NCBI RefSeq assembly: GCF_001553455.1
Contig: NZ_BBOX01000051.1
Span: 1-55,713 of the forward strand
Direction of reading: 5' to 3'
Length of the DNA stretch: 55,713 nt
From: Streptomyces hygroscopicus subsp. hygroscopicus
GTDB taxonomy: Bacteria; Actinomycetota; Actinomycetes; Streptomycetales; Streptomycetaceae
Both the position numbers and the translations under genes were made by a program. Of the stretch, positions 1 to 8,302 are shown one piece after another. Numbering within the stretch: the stretch's first letter is position 1; each line of letters begins with the position of its first letter. The notes beneath the pieces are model-generated. The model was not told the origin of the DNA. It ran no database searches and saw nothing but the letters and a program-made list of their open reading frames with translations.

Positions 1-127
1 ACTTGGACGATCCCGACAACGCAGCGAGCGCGCGTGCCAGGCGTCGCGGGGCAGGCGGGACTTTCGAAACACGCCCTAGGTTCCCAGGGACTGTCGCCAC
101 AGGACGCGCCCCGCTCCCGACGCCTGA

Positions 128-191
128 CCGGGTACGTATGCGGCCGGGCACGGATGCGACCAGGTACGCGTGCGGCCGGGTACGCGGCCGG
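128..191. repeat. 16-nt tandem repeat, four copies, downstream of the sigma gene
   Basis: Four consecutive degenerate 16-nt units (128-143, 144-159, 160-175, 176-191), each of the form ccgggtacg-tgcgg, lie in the noncoding stretch 1-287 after the sigma-factor stop. No convincing gene is seen in 1-287. Confidence 0.75.
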
Positions 192-287
192 GGTGTCCGC
201 ACGGCCGGGCGCGCGGGTGGGCGGGCGGCCGGCGGGGTGCGGCCGGTGCCCGGGGGAGGCCCGGGCACCCTGGGCCAGGTGTGCTCG

Positions 288-1214
288 CTACTCCTCGACC
301 AGCAGCTTGTCGCGCAGCTGCGCCAGGGTGCGGGCCAGCAGCCGGGAGACATGCATCTGGGAGATGCCGACCTCCTGCGCGATCTGCGACTGCGTCATAT
401 TGCCGAAGAAACGCAGCAGCAGGATCTTCTTCTCGCGCGGCGGCAGATCCTCCAGCAGTGGTTTGAGCGACTCCCGGTACTCGACGCCCTCGAGCGCCTC
501 GTCCTCCGCGCCGAGGGTGTCGGCGACCGCCGGGGACTCGTCGTCCGTGTCCGGTACGTCCAGGGACAGGGTGCTGTAGGCGTTGGCGGACTCCAGCCCC
601 TCCAGCACCTCCTCCTCGGAGATGGACAGATGCTGGGCCAGCTCATGGACGGTCGGGGCGCGGCCATGCCGCTGGGAGAGCTCCGCGGTGGCCGTCGTCA
701 GCGACAGCCGCAGCTCCTGAAGCCTGCGCGGCACCCGCACCGCCCAGCCCTTGTCGCGGAAGTGCCGCTTGATCTCGCCCACGACGGTGGGGGTCGCATA
801 GGTCGAGAACTCCACCCCGCGGTCCGGGTCGAACCGGTCCACGGACTTGATCAGCCCGATGGTGGCGACCTGGGTGAGGTCGTCCAGCGGCTCGCCGCGG
901 TTGCGGAAGCGCCGGGCCAGGTGCTCCACCAGCGGCAGATGCATACGCACGAGGTTGTTGCGCAACTCGGCCCGCTCGGCGGAGCCCTCCGGTAGCCGTC
1001 GCAGCTCGGCGAACATCGCCCGCGCGCCGCTCCGGTTGTGCGGATCGGGTTGCTGGTGCACCTGCTCGTGCTGATCCATGTGGTCCGCCCGCTCTGGTCG
1101 GTCCCCTGCCGCCTCCGAGTCCGCGGGATGCGGCCGGGCCGGCGGGTGCGGGATGGCCGGGGTACCCACTCCCCGCGATGATGCAGTGCTCACGGAGCCC
1201 CCTTGTTCCGTCAC
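288..1214 (-). CDS. sigH: SigB/SigF-type RNA polymerase sigma factor (SigH-like)
   Basis: Group 3 sigma factor of the stress/differentiation SigB-SigF-SigG class, 308 aa from the GTG start at 1214. Region 2 is visible (RMHLPLVEHLARRFRNRGEP, then DLTQVATIGLIKSVDRFDP and GVEFSTYATPTVVGEIKRHF). Region 3 and a C-terminal region 4.2 helix-turn-helix (MTQSQIAQEVGISQMHVSRL) follow. An extra N-terminal segment of about 65 residues rich in Pro, His and Gln precedes region 2; internal starts such as MDQHEQ (near residue 46) could give shorter isoforms, as is known for S. coelicolor SigH. The GTG start overlaps the stop of the upstream anti-sigma gene (GTGA), so the two are translationally coupled. The sigH assignment rests on this pairing and on synteny recalled from S. 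coelicolor; another SigB-family paralogue is possible. Confidence 0.9.
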   Translation of the reverse strand: MTEQGGSVSTASSRGVGTPAIPHPPARPHPADSEAAGDRPERADHMDQHEQVHQQPDPHNRSGARAMFAELRRLPEGSAERAELRNNLVRMHLPLVEHLARRFRNRGEPLDDLTQVATIGLIKSVDRFDPDRGVEFSTYATPTVVGEIKRHFRDKGWAVRVPRRLQELRLSLTTATAELSQRHGRAPTVHELAQHLSISEEEVLEGLESANAYSTLSLDVPDTDDESPAVADTLGAEDEALEGVEYRESLKPLLEDLPPREKKILLLRFFGNMTQSQIAQEVGISQMHVSRLLARTLAQLRDKLLVEE

Positions 1215-1624
1215 GGCTGTCCGGGGCCGGCGCCGCGCTCCTTGTACAGGCTGATGCTGACCGTTCGGTCCTCGGCCACGGTCGAGTCCACCTTGCCCGC
1301 CAGTGCGGAGAGCACCGTCCAGGCGAAGGTGTCGCGCTCGGGCGCGCGGCCGTCAGTGGTGGGAGCCGAGACGGTCACCTGAAGTGCGTCGTCGATCAAG
1401 CGGAAGACGCAGCTCAGCACACTGCCGGACACGGCCTGCTGCAGCAGGATCGCGCATGCCTCGTCGACGGCGATACGCAGATCCTCGATCTCGTCGAGGG
1501 TGAAGTCCAAGCGGGCTGCGAGGCCGGCGGTCGCCGTACGCAGCACCGACAGATAGGCACCCGCAGCGGGCAGCCGGACTTCCACGAAGTCCTGGGTCCC
1601 GGGCTCGCCTGCGATCTGGGACAC
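1211..1624 (-). CDS. anti-sigma factor, RsbW-like serine kinase (PrsH/UshX-like)
   Basis: Protein of 137 aa with a GHKL/HATPase_c fold: an N-box-like helix (EIEDLRIAVDEACAILLQQ) and a C-terminal segment matching the RsbW/SpoIIAB group. It should bind and inhibit the sigma factor encoded by the next gene and be relieved by STAS antagonists. The reading frame opens at a TTG (1636), but GTG at 1624 has GGAGG five bases upstream and gives an N-terminus VSQIAGEP that I recall for the S. coelicolor orthologue, so that start is used. The 245 bp upstream (1625-1869) must hold the operon promoter. I searched for GNNT-N14-16-GGGTAY on this strand and found none, so autoregulation by the cognate sigma is not obvious. 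Confidence 0.85.
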   Translation of the reverse strand: MSQIAGEPGTQDFVEVRLPAAGAYLSVLRTATAGLAARLDFTLDEIEDLRIAVDEACAILLQQAVSGSVLSCVFRLIDDALQVTVSAPTTDGRAPERDTFAWTVLSALAGKVDSTVAEDRTVSISLYKERGAGPGQP

Positions 1625-1869
1625 CCTCACCTCCAAGGTGACACAAGCTAGTTGAGCTGAGCTGATTGGAGCGTCGGCCCCGAACCCTTATGGTGGAGGG
1701 TGACGGACCGGCGCTGTATGTAGTTCGGCTGCGACGCTATCGCGATCTGCGGTGCGGTGTCGCCCGGACGAAGCACGGCCCTCATCACGGGTGAACCCGG
1801 CCCCGCAAAGTCGCGTTATCACTCATAGTAAGCACATGAGTACGCAGCGTGGCTAGAGGGTTGGCGGTC

Positions 1870-2415
1870 TCAATTCGAAAGAGATGTCGCCTCATTCAGG
1901 GAATCGCTGGTCACGGCGGTGCCACCGGCCTGGGCGGCCAGCGCTCGCAGGGGCTCTCCCGAGAGCCTGCGCACCGTCCATTCGTCCATCGGCTCCGCAC
2001 CGATCGCGGCGTAGAAGCCGATCGCGGGCTCGTTCCAGTCGAGCACCGACCATTCGAAGCGGGCGTAGCCCCGCTCCACGCAGATCCGTGCCAGCTCGGC
2101 GAGCAGCGCCTTGCCGTGGCCGCCCCCACGGGCCCGCGGGGTGACGTACAGGTCCTCCAGATACACGCCATGGGTGCCTGTCCAGGTGGAGAAGTTACGG
2201 AACCACAGGGCGAACCCCACGGGCACGGCGGGCTCTCCGGCGCCACCGGCCTCCTCGGCGATCAGCGCGAAGACCGCGGGATGCGCCCCGAAGAGCGCCT
2301 CGCGCAGTTGCTCCTCGGTGGCCTTCGCCTCCTGCGGAGCCCGCTCGTAGGCCGCCAGCTCTCGGATCATCGTGTGGATCGCCGGGACGTCGGACGGCTT
2401 CGCTGATCGGATCAT
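1870..2415 (-). CDS. GNAT family N-acetyltransferase (SSAT/thialysine type)
   Basis: Protein of 181 aa. It begins MIRSAKPSDVPAIHTMIREL and carries motif A (YLEDLYVTPRARGGGHGKAL) plus a C-terminal WSVLDWNEPAIGFYAAIGAE segment typical of spermidine/spermine-like and thialysine N-epsilon-acetyltransferases. It should transfer acetyl from acetyl-CoA to a primary amine, perhaps a polyamine or lysine analogue; the true substrate cannot be read. The frame is open to 2571, but the ATG at 2415 begins exactly where the conserved domain starts, and the extra 52 residues have no family-like content. Confidence 0.88.
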   Translation of the reverse strand: MIRSAKPSDVPAIHTMIRELAAYERAPQEAKATEEQLREALFGAHPAVFALIAEEAGGAGEPAVPVGFALWFRNFSTWTGTHGVYLEDLYVTPRARGGGHGKALLAELARICVERGYARFEWSVLDWNEPAIGFYAAIGAEPMDEWTVRRLSGEPLRALAAQAGGTAVTSDSLNEATSLSN

Positions 2416-2527
2416 GTGGTGAAGGCTAGCGGGCCGTGGCGGCAAACGCGGCAGTCGATCCCCGCCAGAGCGCGGAAAACGCGAAGTCCGGGCGCCCGCG
2501 ATACGCGGTGGCCGCCCACGGTGAGCG

Positions 2528-2788
2528 CTACACGATGAGCTGGTCCACGTAGCACCAGCGCCACTCCTCACCCTCCTCGAAGCTGCGCATCACCGCATGG
2601 CCGGTCCCCTCGAAGTGGCGGGTGGAGTGCTGGTGCGGCGACGAGTCGCAGCAGCCCACATGCCCGCACACCAGACACTTCCGCAGCTGGACGGGGTGGC
2701 TGCCGACCGCCAGGCACTCGGGGCAGGTGACGGTCTGGGGCTCCGGCTCGGGGCGCGGCAGTGCGGGAACATGTGGACACTCGCTCAT
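2528..2788 (-). CDS. UBP-type zinc finger protein
   Basis: Small protein of 86 aa made almost entirely of a zf-UBP domain. Cysteine pairs CPEC, CLVC and CC plus histidines (HQHSTRHFEGTGHAV) form the expected zinc ligands, and the C-terminal EWRWCYVDQ is typical of bacterial members. These short actinobacterial proteins are conserved but of unknown role; in eukaryotes the domain binds the ubiquitin C-terminus. It is divergently oriented to the antiporter gene, with 77 bp between starts. Confidence 0.85.
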   Translation of the reverse strand: MSECPHVPALPRPEPEPQTVTCPECLAVGSHPVQLRKCLVCGHVGCCDSSPHQHSTRHFEGTGHAVMRSFEEGEEWRWCYVDQLIV

Positions 2789-2865
2789 GATTGCCAGACT
2801 AAAACGCCGCGTGAGCGGAACACATGGACGACCGGTGGCACGACCGCCGGGGACGGGGTCGGGCG

Positions 2866-4479
2866 ATGGATGTACTGCCGCTGTTGATGCTGGTCGCGGG
2901 GAGCGCGGTGGTCGCCGGCGCGGCCCGCCGGACCCCGGTGCCCGCGCCGCTGCTGCTGGTCGCGGCCGGGCTCATCTGCTCGTACGTCCCGGGCGTGCCC
3001 GACTACACCCTCGACCCGCACATCGTGCTGCCCCTGGTGCTGCCGCCGCTGCTGCACACCGCGGCGCTGGACAGCTCGTATCTGGATCTGCGCGCCAATC
3101 TGCGGCCCGTCGCCCTGCTCTCGGTCGGCTATGTCCTCTTCGCCACGGTCGCGGTCGGCGCCGTCGCCCATCTGCTGATCCCGGGGCTGCCGCTGACCGC
3201 CGCGCTGGTGCTGGGCGCGGTGGTCGCCCCGCCCGACGCCGTGGCCGCCACCGCCATCGCCCGCCGCATCGGGCTGCCCTCCCGGCTCACCACGGTGCTG
3301 CAGGGCGAGTCGCTGTTCAACGACGCGACGGCGATCACCGGCTACCGGGTGGCGCTGGCGGCGGCGGTGGGGGAGGGGGTCAGCTGGACCGAGGGCGTGC
3401 GGGAGTTCGTCTTCGCGGCCGTCGGCGGCGTCGTGGTCGGTCTGATCCTGATGGTGCCGCTGCACTGGCTCCGCACCCGGCTGCGGGACCCCCTGCTGCA
3501 GAACACCCTCTCGCTGCTCATCCCCTTCGTCGCCTACGCCACCGCCGAACAGGCCGGGGCCTCGGGCGTGCTGGCCGTCGTGGTGGTCGGGCTCTACCTC
3601 GGACACCACTCCTGGCAGGTGGACTTCGCGACCCGGCTCCAGGAGGCGGCGGTCTGGCGGATGATCGCTTTCATCCTGGAGTCGGCGGTGTTCGCCCTGA
3701 TCGGGCTGCAACTGCGGGTCGTGGTGGCCGGTCTGGGGGAGTACGGGGCGGGCCAGGCCGCCTGGTACGCGGCCGTCGTCTTCCTGGCCGTGGTGGCCGC
3801 CCGCTTCGTCTGGGTCTTCCCGGCGACCTTCCTGCCGCGCATGCTCTTCCCCGGCATCCGCGAGCGCGAGCCGGGCACCGACTGGACCGCGCCGGTCATC
3901 GTCGGCTGGGCCGGGATGCGCGGGGTGGTCTCACTGGCCATCGCCTTCTCGATCCCGCAGACCGTGCACGGCGGGGCGCCCTTCCCGGCCCGCAACCTGA
4001 TCCTCTTCCTTACCTTCACGACCGTCATCGGCACCCTGGTCGTCCACGGGCTCACCCTGCCCTCCCTGATCCGGCTGCTCGGGGTGCCGGGCCGTGATCC
4101 GCGGGCCGAGACGCTCGCCGAGGCACAGGCGCAGAACAGCGCGTCGCTGGCGGCCGAGCGCCGGCTGGAGGAACTGCTCGCCGACGAGCGCAACGCCCTG
4201 CCGCCGCCGCTCGCCGACCGGCTGCACACGGTGCTGGAGCAGCGCCGCAACGCCGTATGGGAGCGGCTCGGAGCGGTCAACGAGGTGACCGGCGAATCGG
4301 CCGACGACACCTACCGGAGACTGGCCCGGGAGATGATCGAGGCCGAGCGGAAGGTGTTCGTGGACCTGCGGGACGCCCGGCGGATCGACGACGAGATGCT
4401 GCGGTCGCTGCTGCGCCGGCTGGACCTGGAGGAGGCGGCGCTCTACCGGGAGGGGGCCACGGAGGGGGAAGGGGGCTGA
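2866..4479 (+). CDS. Na+/H+ antiporter (CPA1 family)
   Basis: Integral membrane cation:proton antiporter, 537 aa from ATG 2866. About 12 hydrophobic segments begin MDVLPLLMLVAGSAVVAG. The CPA1 ion-site motifs are present: APPDAVAATAIARRIGLP and GESLFNDATAITGYRVAL in the centre and GWAGMRGVVSLAIAFSIP near the C-terminus. A hydrophilic helical tail of about 130 residues (from GVPGRDPRAETL) is rich in Arg and Glu and is probably cytoplasmic and regulatory. An upstream in-frame ATG at 2824 would add 14 charged residues and is less likely. Role: pH and sodium homeostasis. Confidence 0.92.
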   Translation: MDVLPLLMLVAGSAVVAGAARRTPVPAPLLLVAAGLICSYVPGVPDYTLDPHIVLPLVLPPLLHTAALDSSYLDLRANLRPVALLSVGYVLFATVAVGAVAHLLIPGLPLTAALVLGAVVAPPDAVAATAIARRIGLPSRLTTVLQGESLFNDATAITGYRVALAAAVGEGVSWTEGVREFVFAAVGGVVVGLILMVPLHWLRTRLRDPLLQNTLSLLIPFVAYATAEQAGASGVLAVVVVGLYLGHHSWQVDFATRLQEAAVWRMIAFILESAVFALIGLQLRVVVAGLGEYGAGQAAWYAAVVFLAVVAARFVWVFPATFLPRMLFPGIREREPGTDWTAPVIVGWAGMRGVVSLAIAFSIPQTVHGGAPFPARNLILFLTFTTVIGTLVVHGLTLPSLIRLLGVPGRDPRAETLAEAQAQNSASLAAERRLEELLADERNALPPPLADRLHTVLEQRRNAVWERLGAVNEVTGESADDTYRRLAREMIEAERKVFVDLRDARRIDDEMLRSLLRRLDLEEAALYREGATEGEGG

Positions 4480-4488
4480 GCCCCCGGC

Positions 4489-4530
4489 CCCTCCGCGTCC
4501 TCCGCGTCCTCCGCGTCCTCCGCGTCCTCC
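4489..4530. repeat. 9-nt tandem repeat (ctccgcgtc)
   Basis: Four to five perfect copies of ctccgcgtc directly follow the antiporter stop. The adjacent 20-nt array starts 25 bp further on. Confidence 0.85.
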
Positions 4531-4554
4531 GCGCCCGCCCGCCGCCCTCGGCGC

Positions 4555-4690
4555 TACGTGAGCCGGATTACGTGAGTCGTTCCCGGGTTACGCGAGCTGT
4601 TCCCGGGTTTCGTGGGCCGTTCCCGGGTCACGTGAGCCGTTCCCGGGTCACGTGAGCCGTCTTCCCGTATTACGTGAGCCGCTCCCGGAT
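4555..4690. repeat. 20-nt tandem repeat seeded by the amidase 3' end
   Basis: Seven degenerate copies of a 20-nt unit (consensus tacgtgagccgttcccgggt): 4555-4568 partial, 4569-4588, 4589-4608, 4609-4628, 4629-4648, 4649-4670 (22 nt), 4671-4690. The last copy is the coding end of the amidase on the minus strand (codons for IRERLT and the TAA stop). The array therefore looks like repeated duplication of that gene's 3' terminus into the intergenic space. Confidence 0.9.
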
Positions 4691-5260
4691 CCGGGCGCGC
4701 ATCGCGTCCATGGTGAAGCCGCGCGGATCCACCTTGCCCGGCTGCCATTCCAGGTGGCCGATCACCGAGCGCTCGGTCCAGCCGTGATGGCGGCACACGG
4801 CGGCCGCGGCCCGCGCGATCGCGTCCAGCTGGTCCTCGGGCCACGGGTCCTCGCCGTCGCCGAGGTTCTCGCATTCGAAGCCGTAGAAGGCGCGGTTGCC
4901 GTCGGTGTCGGCCTCGTTGTCCGGCGGGAGGGGCTTCTCGGCGATCACCGCCCGCAGGACGTCGCCATCGCCCAGCCCGGCGTGGTTGGCGCGGCCGTAG
5001 CCGACCAGATGGACCCCGCCGTCCTTGGCGATCACGCCGTGGCACAGCGGACCGGGCAGCGACTCGAAGCCGTCCCGGCAGATCTCCACCGTCTGCTCGG
5101 TGCCGGAGGTGACGGTGTGGTGGATCATCACCCCGTGCACCGGGCCCCAGGGCCCCTTGTGGTTTCTGTTGTGGTGCTGCCAGTCGCCGACCTGCGTCAC
5201 CCGCACGCCCTCGTTCGTCAACGCCGCCAGGAAGTCCCCCGCGGACATGGGTGAGGCCAT
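4670..5260 (-). CDS. N-acetylmuramoyl-L-alanine amidase (Amidase_2 fold, no signal peptide)
   Basis: Protein of 196 aa with the zinc-amidase/T7-lysozyme-like fold. The first zinc-ligand region is GVMIHHTVTSGTEQ, the central part is VHLVGYGRANHAGLGDGD and YGFECENLGDG, and the late ligand region is SVIGHLEWQPGKVDPRGF. It would cleave the amide bond between muramic acid and L-Ala of the peptide stem. No export signal is visible, so secretion would need a non-classical route, or the enzyme may be intracellular or phage-derived. ATG 5260 has GGAGG eight bases upstream. Its stop codon forms part of a tandem repeat. Confidence 0.88.
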   Translation of the reverse strand: MASPMSAGDFLAALTNEGVRVTQVGDWQHHNRNHKGPWGPVHGVMIHHTVTSGTEQTVEICRDGFESLPGPLCHGVIAKDGGVHLVGYGRANHAGLGDGDVLRAVIAEKPLPPDNEADTDGNRAFYGFECENLGDGEDPWPEDQLDAIARAAAAVCRHHGWTERSVIGHLEWQPGKVDPRGFTMDAMRARIRERLT

Positions 5261-5466
5261 GACCGCCTCCGTTCTGGTCGTACGGCGGGCCCCGGTCGCG
5301 GCCCGCCTGGTTCACTCGCTTGCTTACCCATCGCACCTCCATAAACACATGGCGTGATGATCGGTGCGGCGGAGGCTGGGGCGCGGGATGCGGCGGGGGA
5401 TACGGCGGGGGATATCGTGCGAACCCGGCAACCCGCTCGACGTCGCACAGGAGACGCATCGCAACC

Positions 5467-6378
5467 ATGGACTACCAGGCAGTGCTGGAGGAGGTCGCGG
5501 CCCATGTGGAGCCGCAGATCGGCCGGGGCCGGGTGGCCCAGTACATCCCGGCGCTCGCCTCGGTGGACGCGGACCGCTTCGGGATCGCCCTCGCCGACGT
5601 CGACGGCCGGGTCACCGGGGTCGGCGACTGGGAGCGGCCCTTCTCGGTGCAGTCCATCTCCAAGGCGTTCAGCCTCGCGCTGGTCCTGGCCGAGGACGGC
5701 GAGAAGCTGTGGCGGCGGGTCGGCCGCGAGCCCTCGGGCAACCCCTTCAACTCCCTGGTGCAGCTGGAGTACGAGAACGGCATCCCGCGCAACCCGTTCA
5801 TCAACGCCGGGGCGCTCGTGGTCACCGACCGGCTGCACACCCTCACCGGCGACGCCAGCACCACCATGCTGGACTTCCTGCGCGCCGAGAGCGGCAACCC
5901 GGACCTCGCCTTCGACCGGGACGTCGCCGTCTCCGAGTCCGCCCATGGCGACCGCAATGCCGCCCTCGCCCACTTCATGGCGAGTTACGGCAACCTCGAC
6001 AACCCCGTGCCGACCCTCCTGGAGCACTACTTCTGGCAGTGCTCGATCGAGGCGAGCTGCCGCGACCTGGCCCTGGCCGGCGGTTTCCTGGCCCGCCACG
6101 GGCTGCGCGCGGACGGCTCACGGCTGCTGTCGCGCAGCGAGGCCAAGCAGGTCAACGCGGTCATGCTCACCTGCGGTACGTACGACGCGGCCGGTGACTT
6201 CGCCTACCGCGTCGGGCTGCCCGGCAAGAGCGGGGTCGGCGGCGGCATCATCGCGGTGGTTCCCGGCCGCTGCACGCTGTGCGTCTGGAGCCCCGGCCTC
6301 GACGCACGCGGCAACTCGGTGGCCGGAGTGGCGGCGCTGGACCACTTCACCACGCTGACCGGCTGGTCCGTCTTCTGA
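5467..6378 (+). CDS. glsA: glutaminase A
   Basis: Serine-dependent glutaminase, 303 aa, converting L-glutamine to glutamate and ammonia in the cytoplasm. Family motifs: GDWERPFSVQSISKAFSLAL (Ser-x-x-Lys nucleophile motif), GREPSGNPFNSL, NPFINAGALVVTDRL, QCSIEASCRDLALAGGFLA and GLPGKSGVGGGIIAVVPGR. The start is ATG 5467, preceded by AGGAGA. The frame is open upstream to 5320 without recognisable sequence. Family length is about 300-310 aa, so it is complete. Confidence 0.95.
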   Translation: MDYQAVLEEVAAHVEPQIGRGRVAQYIPALASVDADRFGIALADVDGRVTGVGDWERPFSVQSISKAFSLALVLAEDGEKLWRRVGREPSGNPFNSLVQLEYENGIPRNPFINAGALVVTDRLHTLTGDASTTMLDFLRAESGNPDLAFDRDVAVSESAHGDRNAALAHFMASYGNLDNPVPTLLEHYFWQCSIEASCRDLALAGGFLARHGLRADGSRLLSRSEAKQVNAVMLTCGTYDAAGDFAYRVGLPGKSGVGGGIIAVVPGRCTLCVWSPGLDARGNSVAGVAALDHFTTLTGWSVF

Positions 6379-6621
6379 TGCCCCCGGTGCATGCGTCCTG
6401 CGGGTCGAGGGGCCGGTCCGGCGTTTCGGTGTCCATGCCGGATGCCGGATGTCTGGATGTCCGGATGTGCAGAGGCCCGGTCCGTCGCGTGGCCGCACGC
6501 AGGGGCGCGGGGGAGCAGGGGAGCGTGGGCGGCGCGAGGGCGGCCCGCGGACGGAGGTGGCGCCCGCCCCGGCGCGGCGGGAGCATGGAGGGGAGTGGTG
6601 GTGAGCAGGAGGTGTCCCGCC

Positions 6622-6846
6622 ATGCAGCATGAGATGCGCGCCGAATACGAGGAGGGCAGCCCCGGGCGGGTCGCGGGCGCGCCGGTCAAGATCTGGCACA
6701 TGGTCCGCGCCAACGGAACGACCGCGATGTGCGGGCGAGAGCTGGACCCGGACGCCGAGACCCAGGCCGCCGACCTGTGGGGCGCGGCCGACTCGGGGCC
6801 CTTCTGCCACTCGTGCGGCGCGATGTACCTGCGCGAGGTCCCGTGA
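6622..6846 (+). CDS. small putative zinc-binding protein
   Basis: Protein of 74 aa with a strong AGGAGG ten bases before ATG 6622. Spaced His26, Cys37 and Cys62-x-x-Cys65 (FCHSCG) resemble a zinc-ribbon-like site. I do not recognise the family. Its TGA overlaps the GTG start of the AraC-type regulator (GTGA), so the two are co-translated and perhaps functionally linked. Confidence 0.7.
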   Translation: MQHEMRAEYEEGSPGRVAGAPVKIWHMVRANGTTAMCGRELDPDAETQAADLWGAADSGPFCHSCGAMYLREVP

Positions 6847-7643
6847 GCGATTACCGGGAGCGGAAGGCGCTGATCGGTGGCGGCGCCGTGGTGTGGACCC
6901 GTACGGCAGGGGCCGGGCCGCAGCGGGTGCTGCCGGACGGCTGTACGGATCTGATCTGGAGCGGCACCGGACCGGACGGCGAGCTGATCGTCGCCGGTCC
7001 GGACACCCGTGCCCATCTGGCCTCCGGCCCGCCGGGCACCCACGCCGTGGGCCTGCGCTTCGCCCCCGGCGCCGGCCCCGCCGTGCTCGGCGTACCGGCG
7101 CATGAACTCCGTGATCTGCGGGTGCCGTTGGCCGCGCTCTGGCCGGACGCCGAGGTCCGGCGGCTGGCCGAACGGATCGCCGAACGGACCGCCGGGCGGG
7201 CCGCCGAACGGATCGCCGGGCGGACCGACGGGGGGATCACCGGGCGGGCCGCCGAACGGATCGCCGGGCGGGAGTCGGCGCCCGGCCGCGTGCTGGAGGA
7301 GGCCGCCCTGGGCCGGCTGCGGACGGCGGAACCGCCCGATCCGGTGCTTGCCGCGATCGTCGCGGGGGCCTCCCGCGGAACGGGCGTGGCCGGGATCGCC
7401 GCCGCCGTGGGGCTGGGGGAACGGCAGCTGCACCGCCGTTCCCTCGCCGCCTTCGGCTACGGCGCCAAGACGCTGGGCCGGGTGCTGCGGCTGAACCGGG
7501 CCCTGGACCTGGCGCGCACCGGTGTCCGCTTCGCGGAGGTCGCGGCGACGGCCGGCTACGCCGACCAGGCGCACCTCGCCCGCGAGGTCAGGACCCTGAC
7601 CGGCGTCCCGCTGAGCCGTCTGCTCCGGGCGCCGGGAGGGTAG
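6843..7643 (+). CDS. AraC-family transcriptional regulator with internal repeat insertion
   Basis: Regulator of 266 aa starting at GTG 6843 (VSDYRERKALIGG). The N-terminal domain has the PDGCTDLIW and GLRFAPGAGPAVLGVPAHEL motifs found in AraC proteins of the DUF6597-type sensing domain. The C-terminal double HTH (GLGERQLHRRSLAAFGYGAK, then RFAEVAATAGYADQAHLARE) is intact. Between the domains (about residues 107-145) lies a repeat of AERIAGR/AERTAGR units that looks like an expansion in the linker. Genes of this type often neighbour a VOC protein, as here at 7841-8224 on the other strand. Confidence 0.85.
   Translation: MSDYRERKALIGGGAVVWTRTAGAGPQRVLPDGCTDLIWSGTGPDGELIVAGPDTRAHLASGPPGTHAVGLRFAPGAGPAVLGVPAHELRDLRVPLAALWPDAEVRRLAERIAERTAGRAAERIAGRTDGGITGRAAERIAGRESAPGRVLEEAALGRLRTAEPPDPVLAAIVAGASRGTGVAGIAAAVGLGERQLHRRSLAAFGYGAKTLGRVLRLNRALDLARTGVRFAEVAATAGYADQAHLAREVRTLTGVPLSRLLRAPGG
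7160..7275 (+). repeat. in-frame tandem repeat inside the AraC gene
   Basis: Degenerate units built on gccgaacggatcgccgggcg encode alternating AERIA/GRTAGRAAERIAGR segments in the linker between sensing and HTH domains. The reading frame is maintained throughout. Confidence 0.75.
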
Positions 7644-7661
7644 CGAGAGGCGAACCGGGCG

Positions 7662-7840
7662 TCAGCAGAAGAGGTCCACGCCGTCGGGGCGGGCGTGGGT
7701 GTCGGGGTCGGTGATGACGAGGCCGTCCACCAGCTCGGGACGGGCCGCGAGCGCGGCATCCCCGCGCTTCCCGGCCGGCGCTACCTCGCCCAGGCCGTGG
7801 ACCCGGCCGACTCGGCAGAACAGGTCCACGCCGTCGAGCG
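7662..7840 (-). pseudogene. degenerate duplicate of the VOC protein 3' end
   Basis: Directly downstream of the VOC stop, the minus strand carries two further copies of the sequence encoding GVDLFC (about 7661-7684 and 7813-7836). Between them, the residues ending LVITDPDTHARPDGVDLFC clearly echo the C-terminus of the intact VOC gene (AVVLDPDGNGVDLFC). This is a truncated, diverged duplicate of the gene's end rather than a full gene. A remnant of a once complete VOC paralogue is the alternative. Confidence 0.6.
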
Positions 7841-8224
7841 TCAGCAGAACAGGTCCACGCCGTTGCCGTCGGGGTCGAGGACCACCGCGTAGCGCTGGCC
7901 CCACACCGCGTCCCACGGCTCCTTCTCCCCGCGCACCCCCGCCGCCACGAGGTCCTGATAGGTCTTGTCCACATCGGCCGCGCTGTCGCAGGCGAACGCC
8001 AAGGACACCCGGTGGGACCCGGTCGGCGGTGTCCACTCCGGGTCGAAGGAGCGCACCGTCTCGACGGTGTCCCACAGCAGCCGCGTCCCGCCGGGCAGGG
8101 TGGCCTCGGCGTGGGGCTGGGTGTCGGCCTCGGCGGGGATGTCGAGGCCGAGGCGGCGGTAGAAGGCGAGGGACGCGGCCATGTCCGCGACGACCAGGCC
8201 GATGGCGTTGAATCGTGCTGTCAT
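7841..8224 (-). CDS. VOC family (glyoxalase/bleomycin-resistance fold) protein
   Basis: Protein of 127 aa with two beta-alpha-beta-beta-beta modules: the first starts MTARFNAIGLVVADMAASLAFYR and the second SHRVSLAFACDSAADVDK, ending AVVLDPDGNGVDLFC. Members include glyoxalases, ring-cleaving dioxygenases and antibiotic-binding proteins. Metal ligands are not fully canonical, so a binding or resistance role is as likely as catalysis. Its 3' end is repeated twice downstream. Confidence 0.85.
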   Translation of the reverse strand: MTARFNAIGLVVADMAASLAFYRRLGLDIPAEADTQPHAEATLPGGTRLLWDTVETVRSFDPEWTPPTGSHRVSLAFACDSAADVDKTYQDLVAAGVRGEKEPWDAVWGQRYAVVLDPDGNGVDLFC

Positions 8225-8302
8225 GCGGGCAGCGTAGGCGGCGCGCCGACTGGTGGTCTTGAACGAATCGGACCTCCCCGGCCGTGCGGCCGGAGAGCGC
8301 GG

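Noticed and set aside
3..995. 330-codon plus-strand frame at the window start
   Set aside because: Antisense to the sigma-factor gene; no motifs and a Gly/Arg-rich composition.
1625..1869. SigB/SigH-type promoter for the sigma operon
   Set aside because: No GNNT-N14-16-GGGTAY match on the minus strand; only GGGTTC-like sequences without a proper -35.
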